DNA of 64,000 nucleotides from Paramecium octaurelia (taxonomy: Eukaryota > Ciliophora > Oligohymenophorea > Peniculida > Parameciidae). Location: positions 69,427 through 133,426 of the forward strand of contig CAJJDP010000111.1 of NCBI GenBank assembly GCA_905182995.1, written 5' to 3'. Within the stretch, counting starts at the first letter, position 1. Each line of letters starts with the position of its first letter. A model generated the notes under the pieces. That model worked only from the letters and a program-made list of their open reading frames with translations, was not told the DNA's origin and did no database searches. Shown in pieces: positions 1 through 12,891 of this stretch. A program made the position numbers and the translations under genes.

Positions 1-1222
1 CTCAGAATCAATCATGGGAATCACTACCATCAGAGCTTTCTAGAGACAATCCTAGATCATGAATAAACACGGAAACAATCAAGATCTAAATCGTAAGATA
101 TTCTTAGAACAGATCGCTGCAAATGCTTGGTTTGGATTGGTCCTTGGCTTATCGAGTTTCATGGTCAATACCACAGCTATTGTATTTTGCATGTTCTATA
201 GTACTAAAAATCCTGCATATGCTGGTTTATTAATGACTTATGCATCCACCTTGGATCAAAATATCAATGGAACAGTCCAATGCTTAGGACATGTGGAGAA
301 TGGATTAATTTCTTTCGAAAGATGTGTTGCTTATACCAAGTATTTTAATTTATTGATTGTATTTTAGAGTAAAACCAGAAAAAGGATATGAGGCTGCAGT
401 TAAAAGATATCAAAACAATTAGGCTTATAGAGATCAATACATACCATAATGGCCTAAGAATGGAATTATAGAATATAAAAATTATTCAGTTCAATACAGG
501 GAAGGATTGCCTATGGCTCTAAAGAATATGAGTATTGTTATCAGTCCAAGAGAAAAGGTTGGTATCGTAGGTAGAACAGGAGCTGGAAAGTCAACCATTA
601 CTTTGACTATCTTGAGAATCTTAGAAGCAATGAATGGGTAGTTATTGATTGATGGCCATGATATCTCTACCATCTCTTTAAGACAACTCAGAGAATCAAT
701 TACAATGATTATGCAAGATCCAACCTTGTTCAGTGGTACCATCAGAGATAACATTGATCCATTGAATCTAAGAACTGATGAAGAAGTCTTATAAGCCATT
801 AACAAATGCTGTTTGACTGAATTGATTGAATCAAGAAAAGGATTAGAAACTCACATCAATGATCACGGAGACAATTTAAGTGCTGGAGAGAAATAGCTTG
901 TTTGTATTGCCAGAGCAGTCCTCAAGAAAAGTCCTATTGTCCTAATTGATGAGGCCACTGCCAATATAGATATTGATACAGAACATAAGATTCAAGATAC
1001 CATTCAAAATGCCTTTTCTGATTGCACTGTCATCACCATTGCTCATAGAATCAATACCATACTTCATTGTGACAAGTACATATATTCTCTATTTTCAAAA
1101 GGATTCTCGTTCTAGACAAAGGAGAGGTTAAGGAATTTGGATTCACTAAAGAGTTATTAAACCAACCTGCCTCCTTATTCTATGGAATATATTAAGAAGC
1201 CTTAAAGGAATAAAGTCATTGA
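1..1222 (+). CDS. ABCC-type ABC transporter, C-terminal part (5' end outside window)
   Basis: This is the last transmembrane stretch and second nucleotide-binding domain of an ATP-driven exporter of the MRP (ABCC) family, which sits in a membrane and moves conjugates or lipophilic compounds. The reading frame is open from the left edge to TGA at 1220-1222. Walker [10 protein letters not shown] is at 570-596, the signature LSAGE at 876-890, Walker B VLIDEAT near 940-960 and the switch histidine in ITIAHR near 1030-1047. Upstream is a hydrophobic segment (about 120-260) and the typical linker before the ATPase domain. Two introns are placed from frame changes: 340-367 (28 nt) and 1076-1101 (26 nt). 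Several TAG/TAA codons fall where glutamine is expected, for example in the signature region LSAGEKQ. The N-terminal half and first ATPase domain lie outside the window, so substrate and subfamily cannot be given. The family call is firm. Confidence 0.9.
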
Positions 1223-1822
1223 TAATGCATAATTAAATTCTGTACACATAATCTTACATTTCTATTGTAATTCTAAATTCTCTATATCTCTTCATTTTAA
1301 TAAGTTAAGATTATATATTTTAAACAGAAACTGAAAATTCATCTTCTCCTATCGTTAAGTTGTTAGATTACTTCTAATTTACTCTATAACTTTGATCAAA
1401 TACCTATCATAATGTTAAATGTCATTCAATTTCAAAAACCCAATGCAATCGATACCTAATCTATTACCTTTAAGTTAATGCATAAGGAAAACAGAAAATT
1501 AAATGGTCTATAGTTAAAGCTACTCATTAATTTGCTCCAATAATCTTTGATTTTAGACAAGTGTAAAATTAGAATTTCATATAAATACACCTAATTTAGA
1601 TTATGCTTTATTATATAATCACTCCAATCATGATTTTTAAAATTGTCCAAAAATTGTAAAATGAATGAATCCAAATATGGCAATTAGAATTACTTTATAA
1701 TAAAACAGATGTAAGACAATAATCAAATTTAATATTATTAATTTGAAAATAATTTGGGGATTATTAATATATATAAATAATACGTAAAAATAGTGCATTA
1801 ATGTATTAATATTTAATCAAAT
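1223..1822. other. Intergenic stretch, about 600 bp
   Basis: Very AT-rich DNA between the ABC transporter stop and the next ATG. I see no convincing frame on either strand; short open runs without TGA are expected by chance at this composition. Confidence 0.5.
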
Positions 1823-3467
1823 ATGTTCATTAACATTAATGGTATTACGCACTACTCCGAAATCAAAGTAGAGTGGCGAGATGGATTTGATTATTAATTT
1901 ATTAATGAATCCTCTTCAAAAAATATATCTGCAAGCTTTGATTAACCAATCTCATCAAGAATCTTCATAACAAGTGAAACAAGAAGAATATTGTTAGAAA
2001 GAAAATGTTTAAGTATTTAAATTCAATATCTGTTTAGTATTTACAGAAACAGTAACTTTTATAGATAATTCAACAATGTTAAACCTAAAACTAGCCAACT
2101 TAACAAGTCTCGTAATATTTTATAATAATCAAAAAGCAAGCCTTCAACTTTAATTGAGGTTCAAAATCAAGTTACCTCATACTTTTAGTAAATCATTCTT
2201 CAGAAACAGACCATCAATTTAACAAATGTCTTAGAAGTTCAATTGCCATATTTTATGATAATCATGAGCAACCTCATAATATATGGATTAGAGAATTGTC
2301 AAGCAGACAAATAAATTGTAGCAGATTTGGTGGCTTCTTATAAAGACAACCCATTAAAGATATCAATGAGCTATTCTCTATTCTAGACAGTAGCCCTCCT
2401 TTTCCGTTCAGAAGTCATCATTTATGATCAAAGTTTTACAATATTATTATATTAGGCACAAAATATCTTGCAAATTTCTTGCTTTTTCGAGATGACTTTT
2501 GCGATATTTTTTTCAAAGCTCTCTATAGTTATAAAATATCGTAAGGATAGACAGTAAGTCAGCAGATTGGATTTACTTAAATACATCAGATGATAAAGAA
2601 GTAACAAGATGAAGTGTGGACAACATTCACATTCAAAATGCTAAGTCAATAACAACAGAAGCTATCTAAAGATTAATTTTTATTGTAATTCAATCAATAC
2701 ACGCAATAATTGAATAACTTTTTCAATAAAAGCAACTTAATAATGGATCTAGTTGCATAAAGTGTTAAATAGACAGCTAAATTACATAATGATCAGATAT
2801 TCTAGGAAGTATTTATTTCAGATAACCATCTAGTATTTACTAATTATGGGTAGTTTTAAAGCTACAACTTAAGATTTCTTAAAAAGAGCAACTTAATTAT
2901 TTTTTGAAGAGACTCAAGAATTAGATTTACTGTAATTTAGTTCAAATACAATCAAAGTTCATAAGTAAATGAATAGTTAGATCCTATTCATGTTGCCTAT
3001 GCTTTTGCAATTAGAAAGTTAATATCTAGAACATATCATAAAAAATGGATTTTCTGAAATGCAACTCAAGAATAGTTCGAATTACTATTTGAAAATGATT
3101 GAGAAACTTAAAAACAAGTGTGTTTATAATGGCGAGGAGGAATGCAATTGTAAAAAGTGCTAGTGGTAAACTATATCATTAATCTGTGTAGCATAAGAAG
3201 AAATAGAAATTCTGCAAAAGAATCATAAAAAAAGAAGAGAGAAGCATTGGAAAAAATAGGACCATTATAGGATGAATTTAATAAACTATAAAAAAAAGTA
3301 AGATTATATAATAATATCAGGTTAAACATTTAGAAACTGAAAATTAATATATGACAACTTTGATACTAGAAGTATTCAAACACCCATCTGTTGAAAAGAT
3401 AGCCTCTTAATTTCTCGAGCCTCTAGCTAAGATAATAGCAGATTCAGAGTCTATGGAGGAATGTTGA
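1823..3467 (+). CDS. Uncharacterised protein, about 515 aa
   Basis: I do not recognise this protein. In code 6 a long frame starts at ATG 1823 and reaches TGA 3465-3467 through four short introns: 2528-2550 (the least certain, GTT start), 2809-2833, 3166-3191 and 3298-3320; the spliced length is a multiple of three. The first half carries hydrophobic runs (around 2240-2300 and 2380-2530) that could be membrane-associated, the middle is Gln-rich, and there is a small cysteine cluster just before the 3166 intron (CNCKKCQC). The C-terminal part after 3190 is charged and probably coiled coil, ending ESMEEC. The run of frame-restoring GT...AG introns is the main evidence that the gene is real. The exact start and first intron could differ. 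Confidence 0.55.
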
Positions 3468-3547
3468 TAAATTTAATTATTTTGTGAATGTTTAATATAT
3501 ACAATTACTTAAGAAAAGTATGTAAAATTTAATAGTTAAATTTGTAT

Positions 3548-4538
3548 TCATTTACTTTTGAATTATTATTATTATTATTATTATTACTATTATTGCGCTT
3601 CCTAGGCTTGTTGAGCTTATAAGGCCTATTACTCTTTTAGGTAATTCATATAATTCACACTTTCCAATAGTGGTTTTGGGATTTCTCCGTTTGCATTAGG
3701 AGGATAGTAATCATAATATGTATAAACAGATTCTGATTAGGGTTTAACTTCATTTGTCACATCTTTTTCTCCAAGTTCTTTTTTATGGTTCTATTGATTT
3801 AAAGATTATCTTACATTATTTTTAATATAATCAGTCAACCCAAAACCAAACATTTAGGATTAACTTTCATCGATTTAATAACCATCCACTTCTCCTTAAA
3901 CTAAGAAATTTGGATCCACAGCTATCTGTTGTGTTTAGCATTCTTCAATTAAAGTAGAGGTAGATTATTGCTGCTCTCTTGAAGTTGTTTGATTATAAAG
4001 AGATCTTGATTGATGTAGAGAATGTTGTAAATCGGAGGAAACAGATTATTTTTCTGATTTCTCAGTTCGTGAAACTTATTTAGCATTTTCAATTTTGGAT
4101 GTTTACTTTTTAGGTTTAGGAGGCTTAGGCATTTCATCTGGTTTGACTGGCTTATAAAATTGCACTCCGTCACATACATCAATCACATTTTATCGCTTTT
4201 TTGCTTCATTCTCATAATATTGATATCTTTCATCCATATTCATAATAATCTTTTATTATGGAGCTTCAATGGTGACCACCTATTATGATTATTGGGGTTC
4301 TTAGAAATCCTCCGAACCTTTTCTAGTAAGCTTATCTGTTGACGTTTTGGCTTTTGTTATGGGTTTTTGCTAAGATGCTAAACTTATTAATATTTAAATA
4401 CAGCTTCTTTTTTAAGCAGGACTCTTAGGCTTAGGGGGTACATACTGTTTGATAAATTAACTTAATTACCTTTACTGGTTTAGGTTGTCTAGAGTTAGCT
4501 TACAATTTAACAGCTTAGATGGAAAACTCTGGTAACAT
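3548..4538 (-). CDS. Uncharacterised Pro/Gln-rich protein, about 313 aa
   Basis: Function unknown. The minus-strand frame starts at ATG 4538-4536 and stops at TGA 3550-3548, with introns at 4445-4469 (25 nt) and 4378-4401 (24 nt); spliced length is 314 codons. The N-terminus is basic and proline-rich (KPVKYVPPKPKSP), the middle is hydrophilic with a second KPPKPKK-like stretch, and before the end comes a more conserved-looking part with many tyrosines (SVYTYYDYYPPNANGEIPKP). The C-terminus is almost pure glutamine, written as a run of TAA/TAG codons (complement at about 3559-3591), followed by FKSK. Nothing suggests a membrane segment or enzyme. The 24-nt intron is a multiple of three, so its removal rests on splice-site resemblance rather than frame. 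A low-complexity scaffold or cytoskeletal role is possible but is only a guess. Confidence 0.6.
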
Positions 4539-5046
4539 TTATTATAAAATATTAAAAACTTTTATCACTAATTATATGTACTATATTGTAAAAATATTTA
4601 ACATTAAAGGATTGATCTCTAGAATTTGGATAGTACTCTTTATGTATTTAATTTCAATTGGATTTATTTCATCCAATATTTTGTTAAGCATTTAAAAGTT
4701 TTTAAGCAATTATTTTATATACATATAAAGTCTCCTTTAGAAATTGATAATTTCATAGAAAATTCTAGTTTATTTTATAAAATAATTCTAAGTTGATTAA
4801 AAATACTATTATACAATAATATTGAAAACCAATATTGCAAAAATTGTAAAATATTATTATACCCATTTACAGAACCATCCCAAAATAGTGTTATAATGAC
4901 TTTTTTGTGAATGTAACATATTTGATTGAGTAGAAATTATTTTGAACATAAGGATAATCTATTTTTATTTAAGAAGTTGAAGTGGTTTAAGAAATTGAAA
5001 TTAATTTTGAATTTATCAATCATACATTAAAAGATGATAAACTTTT
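4539..5046. other. Intergenic stretch, about 500 bp
   Basis: AT-rich spacer upstream of the minus-strand gene and upstream of the doubtful ORF that follows. No supported gene seen. Confidence 0.5.
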
Positions 5047-5428
5047 ATGAAAAATAGTTAATATATATTATCATTTAGTTAATTTTAAGAATATAGTCAA
5101 TCTAGGATATTTCCAAAGAAAGGCTAATGTTACAATAAATTCCATAAAAATGAGTTAGAACACTTCAATAACATTTAAGTAGATGAGTCTAGATAGTTTA
5201 ATGATGATAGAGGAAACATTTTGAATTTAAGAAAAATGTGAAATTCTTAGAATAAATTATATTGAATTTTGATTTAATGATGAGATTTATGAATAGCAAC
5301 AATATATTCAAGACTATCTCAAAGATATTATCTAATCTTTTGAGAACTTTGAGTTGGGTATTGAGAGACTTACATTTTATAAATCTATAAAAGATTTTGA
5401 TTAAATGTGGGGATTGATGTAATCTTGA
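5047..5428 (+). CDS. Doubtful small gene, intron not resolved
   Basis: Two open segments look partly protein-like. From ATG 5047 a code-6 frame runs about 60 codons to near 5238. A second frame ending at TGA 5426-5428 encodes an acidic/aromatic tail including DEIYEQQQYIQDYLKDIIQ and ending QMWGLMQS, which resembles coding sequence more than spacer. I could not place an intron joining them, so this may be a small gene with an unresolved splice, a decayed gene, or chance. No family recognised. Confidence 0.25.
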
Positions 5429-5467
5429 ATTTTGGAATGATAATAATTCTAAAAAAATTATTAAATC

Positions 5468-6321
5468 ATGGAAGACATAAAATAAGTCCCATCCTTTCTT
5501 ATGAAATTGTATGAGATTTTAGAAGTAATTTATTAACCGCTATTCTTGAGTCTGAATAAGCGGCAATATGTTGGAACAAGGAGGGAACGACATTTTAGAT
5601 CCAAGACTCTGTGTAATTGACAGATGAGATTCTGCCTTAATACTTTAAACATCGTAATTTCTAAAGTTTCTTGAGGTTGATATTGAGATCTACATATCAT
5701 AGGCAGCTCAATATGTATGGGTTTAAGAAATTGAAAAACAATCAGGGGAAGAATGAGTTCCAACATTCCCTCTTCAGAAAAGGAGTTAAGTAGGAATGAA
5801 CTTATTAATCGTAGAAATAACTTGGTTAAAATCAAGCGTCGCAACCAGGAGGACATAAAGTAGAGTTTGGAGACCTTGACCAAAGAATTCTAATCAGAAT
5901 CCTATCTGAATGAACACGACAAGATGAGGAAATAGCTGGTCCAAATCCAATCAGATTAGCAGAGAATATTGGATGAGATTAGATTCTAAATGGATCGCAA
6001 TCAGAAGTTGTTCAAAGAAACTCAGGATATAACTGATGTAAGTTCGTCTGAAAATATTTTAAGAAAATAAATCAAATTAAAAACTACTCATTAACAAAAC
6101 TCAACAAACTTATTCTTATAATTTAGAAGTTGCCTCAAGATGCCCAGATAAGCAAGATGGCGATTTTGAAGGATAAAATATTAAGAAAATTGGAAACAAT
6201 TGAAACGGAAAGTTATCAAGCAAAGGATATCTCTTTTGACAAGCAAGAATCAAATAGTTATTATGAGCCAAATTTAACAGGAGTTAGAAGTCCTGCTGGA
6301 TACTCACCTAAAACTAAATGA
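5468..6321 (+). CDS. Heat shock factor-type transcription factor, about 249 aa
   Basis: A DNA-binding protein of the HSF family, expected in the nucleus at heat shock elements (inverted nGAAn repeats). After MEDIKQVPSFLMKLYEILE comes the winged-helix domain, with WNKEGTTFQI, ILPQYFKHRNFQSF and the recognition-helix signature FLRQLNMYGFKK. A charged coiled coil follows (about residues 110-190), fitting the HSF oligomerisation region, and a short tail ending SPAGYSPKTK. Four introns are placed: 5525-5550, 5676-5702, 5790-5814 and 6038-6063; the one at 5676 interrupts the codon for R in FLRQL, so the DNA-binding helix only becomes readable after splicing. Spliced length is 250 codons. At 249 aa it is short for an HSF and lacks an obvious long activation domain. 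It is one of three HSF-type genes in the window. Confidence 0.9.
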
Positions 6322-6646
6322 ATTATATTTATTGATACAAATTAGAAATAATCAAAGGAATTTCTTTCGTTAATAATTTAATTGTTTGAAAAACGGCACA
6401 ACTTTTGTACATGGAATACAAATTCATTACTCAACAAGAGTTCTCTTCTGAGTTATACGTTGCATAAACAAAACATACATAAATATGCAACACTAATTTA
6501 AGAATTTAATTAATTAACAATTAACGCAACGTTACGACAGGAGTAAAAAAATGAGAGAACCTGAATGAGGTTTTCAAGAGATGATTGAAAATTGAGAAAG
6601 TGAGAATTTTTGACTAATTAATTATTATTATAAACTATATAATTAA
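6322..6646. other. Intergenic stretch, about 325 bp
   Basis: Spacer between the HSF gene and the flippase gene on the same strand; presumably contains the flippase promoter. No motif recognised beyond AT-richness. Confidence 0.5.
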
Positions 6647-9600
6647 ATGTTTTGGTCTAAGAGACCCGAAACTTTCAATACTCCTCGTCAGATTGTAGGG
6701 AATTTTAAATGCGAGAGGACTTTATAAGAGTTAGAGGAATTTCCATCGAATTTCATTAAAACATCAAGGTAAGTAATATTGTGAAGTGTAGATATAATGT
6801 GGTAACTTTTCTACCGAAATCGTTACTCCTACAGTTTACTCGATACGCAAACATTTACTTTTTATGCATAGCAATAATTTAGTGCATTCCAGTGCTCTCA
6901 ACGCTCAACCCTTTCAGTGCGATAGCTCCTTTGGTATTTGTGCTGGGATTGTCAATGGCTCGTGAAGGTAAATAAAATGACATAAATTGTTAGGTTGGGA
7001 AGACTATGGACGACACGTTTCGGACAATGAAGTAAACTCAACGGAATGCATAATTCTAAAAACAAGAGTGCCAACAATGTAATGAAATAACACAATAGAT
7101 AGTTCAACATGGGCAGAGTTGTCGGTGGGAGATTATGTGTTGGTCAAGAAGGACGAGAGTTTTCCTGCAGATCTCATAGTGCTTTCGAGTTCAATTTAAA
7201 GTGGGGCTTGCTACATCGAGACATCTTCATTGGATGGTGAGAAAAATTTAAAACCAAAGAGTGCTATTTTAGAGAGTCAGGAGCTCTATAAAGAAATTGA
7301 AACTTATTGCGAAGATGCGATACGCGTTGAAGCATAGGTTCCCACTTAAAATCTGTATGAATTGGATGCTTCTTTGTTTTTGCCAATTGGTAATGGTTAG
7401 TAGAAAAAGTTTTAGTTAACAGCTAAGTAGTTATTGTTAAGAGGTGCATTCCTCAGAAATACTGAATGGATTATAGGGTTGGTTGTTTATACAGGATAGG
7501 ATACTAAAATCATGAGGAATGCTGATGCCTCAAGAGTAAAGTCGAGTGAAATCGAAAGAATTATGAACATTCTTATTTTGGGAATTCTGGTGGTACAAAT
7601 CACTTTGTCGATCATCACAGCTTCCTTTTCATCGGCTTGGCTCCATAATTATGGGGGTGATAGTTGGTATTTGGAATACACTGACTTTTAACCGAACTTG
7701 CTCAGTTTTTATGCGTTTTTCAGTTATATTTTATTATATAATACAATGATTCCTATATCATTGATAGTTAGTTTGGAATTCGTTAAAGTGTTCCAAGCTT
7801 ACTTTATTGAATAAGACGAGGAGATGTATGTAGCTCAAAGGAACAAATTCGCTAAAGTGTAAACTACAACCATTAATGAAGAGTTAGGACAAGTGGAATA
7901 TATCTTCTCTGACAAAACTGGCACTTTGACCTGCAATCAAATGGAATTCAAGTATTGTATTATTGGAAACGTACTCTACGGCAAGGAACAATCAAACACA
8001 AACAATCCAGTATATAATGTAGATCTAAAAAGACAGCAAACCACTAAAGTACATCCTGAAAGTGAGGTGTTCCAGCATTCAGTCTTCAATTTCCAAGATG
8101 CTGAATTAAGTGCCATTCTCAAAGGCGAAGGATCCACAGGTGATATGCCAATCAATCTTAATATTGCATCCTAAGATGGTAAACAAAAAGTAACTCTCTC
8201 TAAACAGCGAAACTTAATTGAAGAATACTTTTTCTTGCTTTCTTCAGCTCACGAATGCATCATTCAATATGATAAGAATCAGAATGCTTCCTATTAGGGT
8301 CCATCTCCAGACGAGATCACTCTAGTAGATGCAGCAGCCAGATTAGGATTTCAATTTACTGGAGCATCTGCAAGTGAGTAGAATTTCAAGATCTTGGGCA
8401 AAGAAAAAAAGGTGAAGTTGCTCAAATCATTTGAATTTGATTCCAATCGTAAGAGAATGAGTGTAATAATTAACGATAACGGAGTCATCAAATTATATAT
8501 CAAAGGAGCAGATAATATCATAAAAGATAGACTATTACCTGATCAGCTATTTCTAAATGAGATTATTAATTATTTAGATGACTTCAGCAAAATTGGATTA
8601 AGATGCTTACTCATGGCTACAAGAGTGTTATCTCATGAAGAATATCAAGAATTTGATCATGCTTATAATAATTTACCAGACAATGAAACCAGAGCAAGTG
8701 AATTAGGTATTTTTTTTGTTAATTAAAAATAGAAAAACTAACTAGCAATTTAGAAAGACAACTAACTTTATTGGGTGCTTCTGCTGTTGAAGATAAACTA
8801 TAGCCTTTAGTTCCAGAGACTATTGCTGACTTGTTAAAGGCAAACATAAAAGTGTGGATGTTGACTGGAGATAAATTAGAGACTGCAGAGAATATTGCCA
8901 AGAGTTGTAGGTTGATTCAAGGTGATTTTACAGTGATGAGATTGGCAGTGCCTTCAGTTGAGGAATGTAAAAAGAAATTAGGAGATATCTAAGACACATA
9001 TGATCTATGTATAAAGGAGAATAGAAAAAAAGTATTTAAACTTAGTATTGTAGTCAATAGTAGTTGAAGGATCGTCCTTGCAGTTTGTAATAGACAATGA
9101 AGATTTAGCCTAGGCATTTGTTAGTATGGCAAAAGATTGTGAAAGTATTGTTTGTTGCAGAGTAACTCCTAAACAGAAAGCTGATGTTGTCAGATTGATT
9201 AAAGACAGATTGAACAAGATCACTTTGGCTATTGGAGATGGAGCCAATGATGTCAATATGATTTAGGCAGCTCATATTGGAGTTGGACTCTATGGAAATG
9301 AGGGAATGAGAGCAGTTTAAAGTAGCGATTTTGCTTTGGGAGAATTTAGATGTTTATGGAGATTATTATTAGTACATGGACATTGGAATTACATTAGAAT
9401 TGCAGAGATGGTGTTGTATTTCTTTTACAAAAACATGATATTCACTGTGCCCCAATTCTTCTTTTCATATTTCTGTGCCTTTTCAGGATAGTCTTACTTT
9501 GATGATTGGTATATCACTTTCTATAATCTTATCTTTACAGCATTACCACTTATAATGAGGGGCACATTTGATTAGGACATCAATTATAGATAATATTGTT

Positions 9601-10318
9601 AGTATGACTAGAAGGAGGAAGTGGCTAATGTGCAGAGGAAACAAGAATAATATTTAAGACTCAAATTTCCAAGTCTCTATTATGTCGGATAAAACAAAAC
9701 TATCTTCACTATTCCCAATTACATGCTTTGGGCTTTCAACGGTTTAGTTCATGGGATGATCATTTTTTTCTTTGTACTTTGGATTACTGATTATGAGATC
9801 GTACAAAATACTGGAGAATCAAGCAGTTTGGCACCATTCTCATTGACAGTCTATTCTTGCATCATCTTGGTATACTCTAGTTATCATTTTAGATTGCTGA
9901 CCTCAAAATAGCCATCCATACTAAATTCTGGACCTGGTTCAATTTTATTAGCATCACCTTTCTGTCCATTCTGCTCTACATCATTTATGTGATCATTTCT
10001 AATTTCTGGCCTGGAACCATGATGGAATACACGCCATTCACTATGGTGGGCACACCTCACTTCTGGTTGAGCATAATACTTATAGGTGCTATAATAGGGG
10101 GATTGGAAGCCATCCAGGCAGAAATCATAAGGGAATTTTTTACTGATCCAGCCACAGAGATATTGAACAAGGTTAAGGTGTTTGAACACAATCTCAATAA
10201 GTGGGTAGAAAATTAGGAAAAGATTGCAAGACAAGATTCATTTTGGGCTGGAATCTATAAATAAAAGGAAGCTGTTGACGAATAGGAACTAGTGAGATTT
10301 AGTGGATCATAACAATGA
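6647..10318 (+). CDS. P4-type ATPase (phospholipid flippase), about 1175 aa, complete
   Basis: A P4 ATPase that flips aminophospholipids to the cytosolic leaflet of plasma or Golgi/endosomal membranes, usually with a CDC50 partner (not in this window). The family landmarks appear in order: N-terminal [20 protein letters not shown], actuator segment with [12 protein letters not shown], the PISL motif in M4 (near 7750-7765), phosphorylation motif DKTGTLT (7908-7928), nucleotide-binding SPDE and KGAD, LTGDK, and the hinge [11 protein letters not shown] (near 9236-9269), then the C-terminal membrane helices. Length is typical. Six introns: 6769-6791, 6968-6993, 7079-7102, 8707-8732, 9032-9053 and 9870-9892; the spliced coding sequence is a clean multiple of three. 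Glutamines are often TAA/TAG. PISL in M4, with no cation-binding acidic residue, supports a lipid rather than an ion substrate. Confidence 0.95.
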
Positions 10319-10589
10319 ATAATACATTTTATATATTTAATTCAAACATGCAGCCATTTTAGATATTTGCATATATACAAATATAATGATATCTGAGGAT
10401 AAATATTTTATAAATAAAATAATAAACTGAAATATTAGTATTAAAGGAAAAGAAATCAAAATATCTCATTGTATTATTTGGATATCTATAAAACTATAAA
10501 TTGTTTATAGGCTTTATATATATATTTAGTATATAATATATTCCAATGAGGGAATAAAATTGTATAAGTATTATAATTCGCATAAATAA

Positions 10590-12874
10590 ATGCATAAAAA
10601 AAAAATAAAAAGGAATGATCTTTAATCAGCCCCTGAAGTAATTAGGACTAGACATAGACCTACCAATCATCTGGAAATTGAAAGTCTAGTAATGCAAGAT
10701 ATGCGTAAAAAAATACTGAATGATGAAATGAACACCATACAGTTTTATGATATTGTTATGCCCGATTAAGATGAGATGATTACTTCGCTTAAGGATTCAA
10801 CAAAGAAACCAGTTAAATTACACCAGAAAGTAAGGAGAACTGATTTGGAAAATAAATTAAGAGCTCGTTTGTCAAATGAGCCTGGTGCCAAATTGTTACT
10901 ATAAGAAATGTATATTTATATTATATTAATATTCAAGTTATGAGAAACTTGAAGAAGACCCTGATAACAATACTAAGACGGTTCGTAAGAAATTGCATCA
11001 GGAGGAGCAATTCAAAGCCAATTAATAATATAAAGCTGAAAGTGATGATCAATTGGTTGCCAACTTGGATACTTGGTACAAAGGGATAAAAAAGAGGTGG
11101 AAGGAAGAACAGGAGAAATTGAAGCAGGAATAGGAAAAAGAAAGTATAAATGATGTTGAATTATTATTAGGACTTGCCAAAATATAAATCTAAGAAAAAT
11201 CACAATCGCTATAATTATTGAGAAGGGGTGGACTGAATGACAGATCCAAAGCAATATAAGGAATTCCAGCCTTTCCAAAATTAATTGTTGAGTCTGCCAA
11301 GTCCGAAGGAGAACAAAGTGTATTCAAATAGAAATTGATGGGATCCTTGCAAAAGATATCAGCCATCAAGAAGATTGAAATGCTTCATCAAGATCATTCT
11401 CTGACTAAATAATTGGATAAGTATATGTAATAGGGCTCAACTTTGACGCAACAAGAATTGGCATAGATCGAATTAGCAAGAGCCAAACAGCAAGGAGAGG
11501 ATAAGCACGATGGAACTCTGATATTTGACTATACTGTGGAAGGTTTAAAGAACAGTCTACATACTTTAATAAAAATGCAATTAACTTAATTTTAAAATGC
11601 AAGTGATCGAGCGTTGTTTTATGAAAAATAAACAAACTAAATTTTATTATCAATTAATTCCAGGTTAGAGAGATAAAAAAACACTGTAAAAAAGAATGAG
11701 AAAGATCTTGAAACACTGAGAATGGAGAATCATGAAATTCATAAAAAGTTAAGAGCCATTTAGGATTTCGTAAATATTTGGTTTAATTTTAGATCAAAGA
11801 AAGATAAGAGGAATTAAGAGGAATAAATAAGAAACCTTAATAGTCATCAAATTCACCAAATATTAAAAATAATGCTAGTTAAGTTGACAATTATATGGTT
11901 ATTGCAGTTAAATAGAATGAATTGGAAAGTCAAATTGATTAAATGAGAGATAATTACAACAAATTTTAATAATAAATGAAGTTAAATGCAATTTAAATTG
12001 AAAAATTAGAATAGGAGAACTCTAAATTGAATAAGAATAATAAAGCACTATTGAAATCAATCTAAGGATTTTTATTAGAATTGCTTAAAATTGGTTTGGA
12101 TTGTAGATCGCAAGGTTTATCTTGGATAATTAAGGCAGTTTGGGATTCAGGAGAGAAGATAGCCGAAGCAAATTTTCCACCATATTTGGATAGCAAGGCA
12201 AGAGATTTCTTAATTACTAAAACAAGAAAGACAATTGAATTGAATGATTTGTTTAAAAAGGCCCATTAATTGTTCAGTAATTACAGAGATTCTTCAATTG
12301 ACACAGGGAACAATTCCATAGTGTCTCTATTATCAAAAAATCATTTCTCTTAAATTGATTCAATAGACATTAAGAAATAACATATAGAATAGATTAAATC
12401 ACAGTAAGAATCTTAAGTATCTCTATTAATACAAGGATTAAGTGAGACTGAAAATAAGCTGATCCAAACTACTCTTACTCATATATTTTAAAGCAAAGAA
12501 ACATTAAATGATATCATTTACAATGAAGCTTAAAGAAGAATAGCCAAGATGTTCAAGTCTGAGGCCAATTAAGAATAGTCGATAGTGTTTACTGAGTTGA
12601 ACAATTTTGAAAAGGATAAACTAATAAAGGAGTACCAACAAATACAAAAAGATATAGAGGTTAAGGAGGGACTATTTAGAAAATTTGAGGAAACAGAATT
12701 GCAAAGGTTAGTTAAAGAAATTGATTACAAGAATTATTTGGCAAGGTACTGATTATGTAATATCATAGATTTAATGTCGAAGCATTGTAAGTATTGGCTG
12801 CATTGTTTGGATATACGAGAGCTGAAAGAGAATTAATAAAATATGGTATGATGCACAAAATGTTTAATAATTGA
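10590..12874 (+). CDS. Large coiled-coil protein with conserved C-terminal block, about 736 aa
   Basis: A mostly hydrophilic, Gln/Glu/Lys-rich protein with long heptad-like stretches (about residues 100-420), typical of cytoskeletal, basal-body or Golgi scaffold proteins. Between coils lies a compact, less repetitive block, LLELLKIGLDCRSQGLSWII followed by KAVWDSGEKIAEANFPPYLD, which looks like a real domain; I cannot name the family. The last exon encodes FNVEALQVLAALFGYTRAER, weakly like the end of a golgin GRIP domain. Introns: 10910-10937, 11770-11792 and 12746-12768; the last is needed because the unspliced frame stops early at 12750. Spliced length is 737 codons. The start is the only ATG in frame near the 5' end and is followed by a lysine-rich stretch. 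It lies 271 bp downstream of the flippase and 17 bp before the next gene on the same strand. Confidence 0.8.
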
Positions 12875-12891
12875 TTAATTAATTTATTAAG

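Noticed and set aside
1-20. Telomere or chromosome end in the window
   Set aside because: No C4A2/C3A3-type telomeric repeat is present at either edge, and genes run off both ends, so the window is internal.
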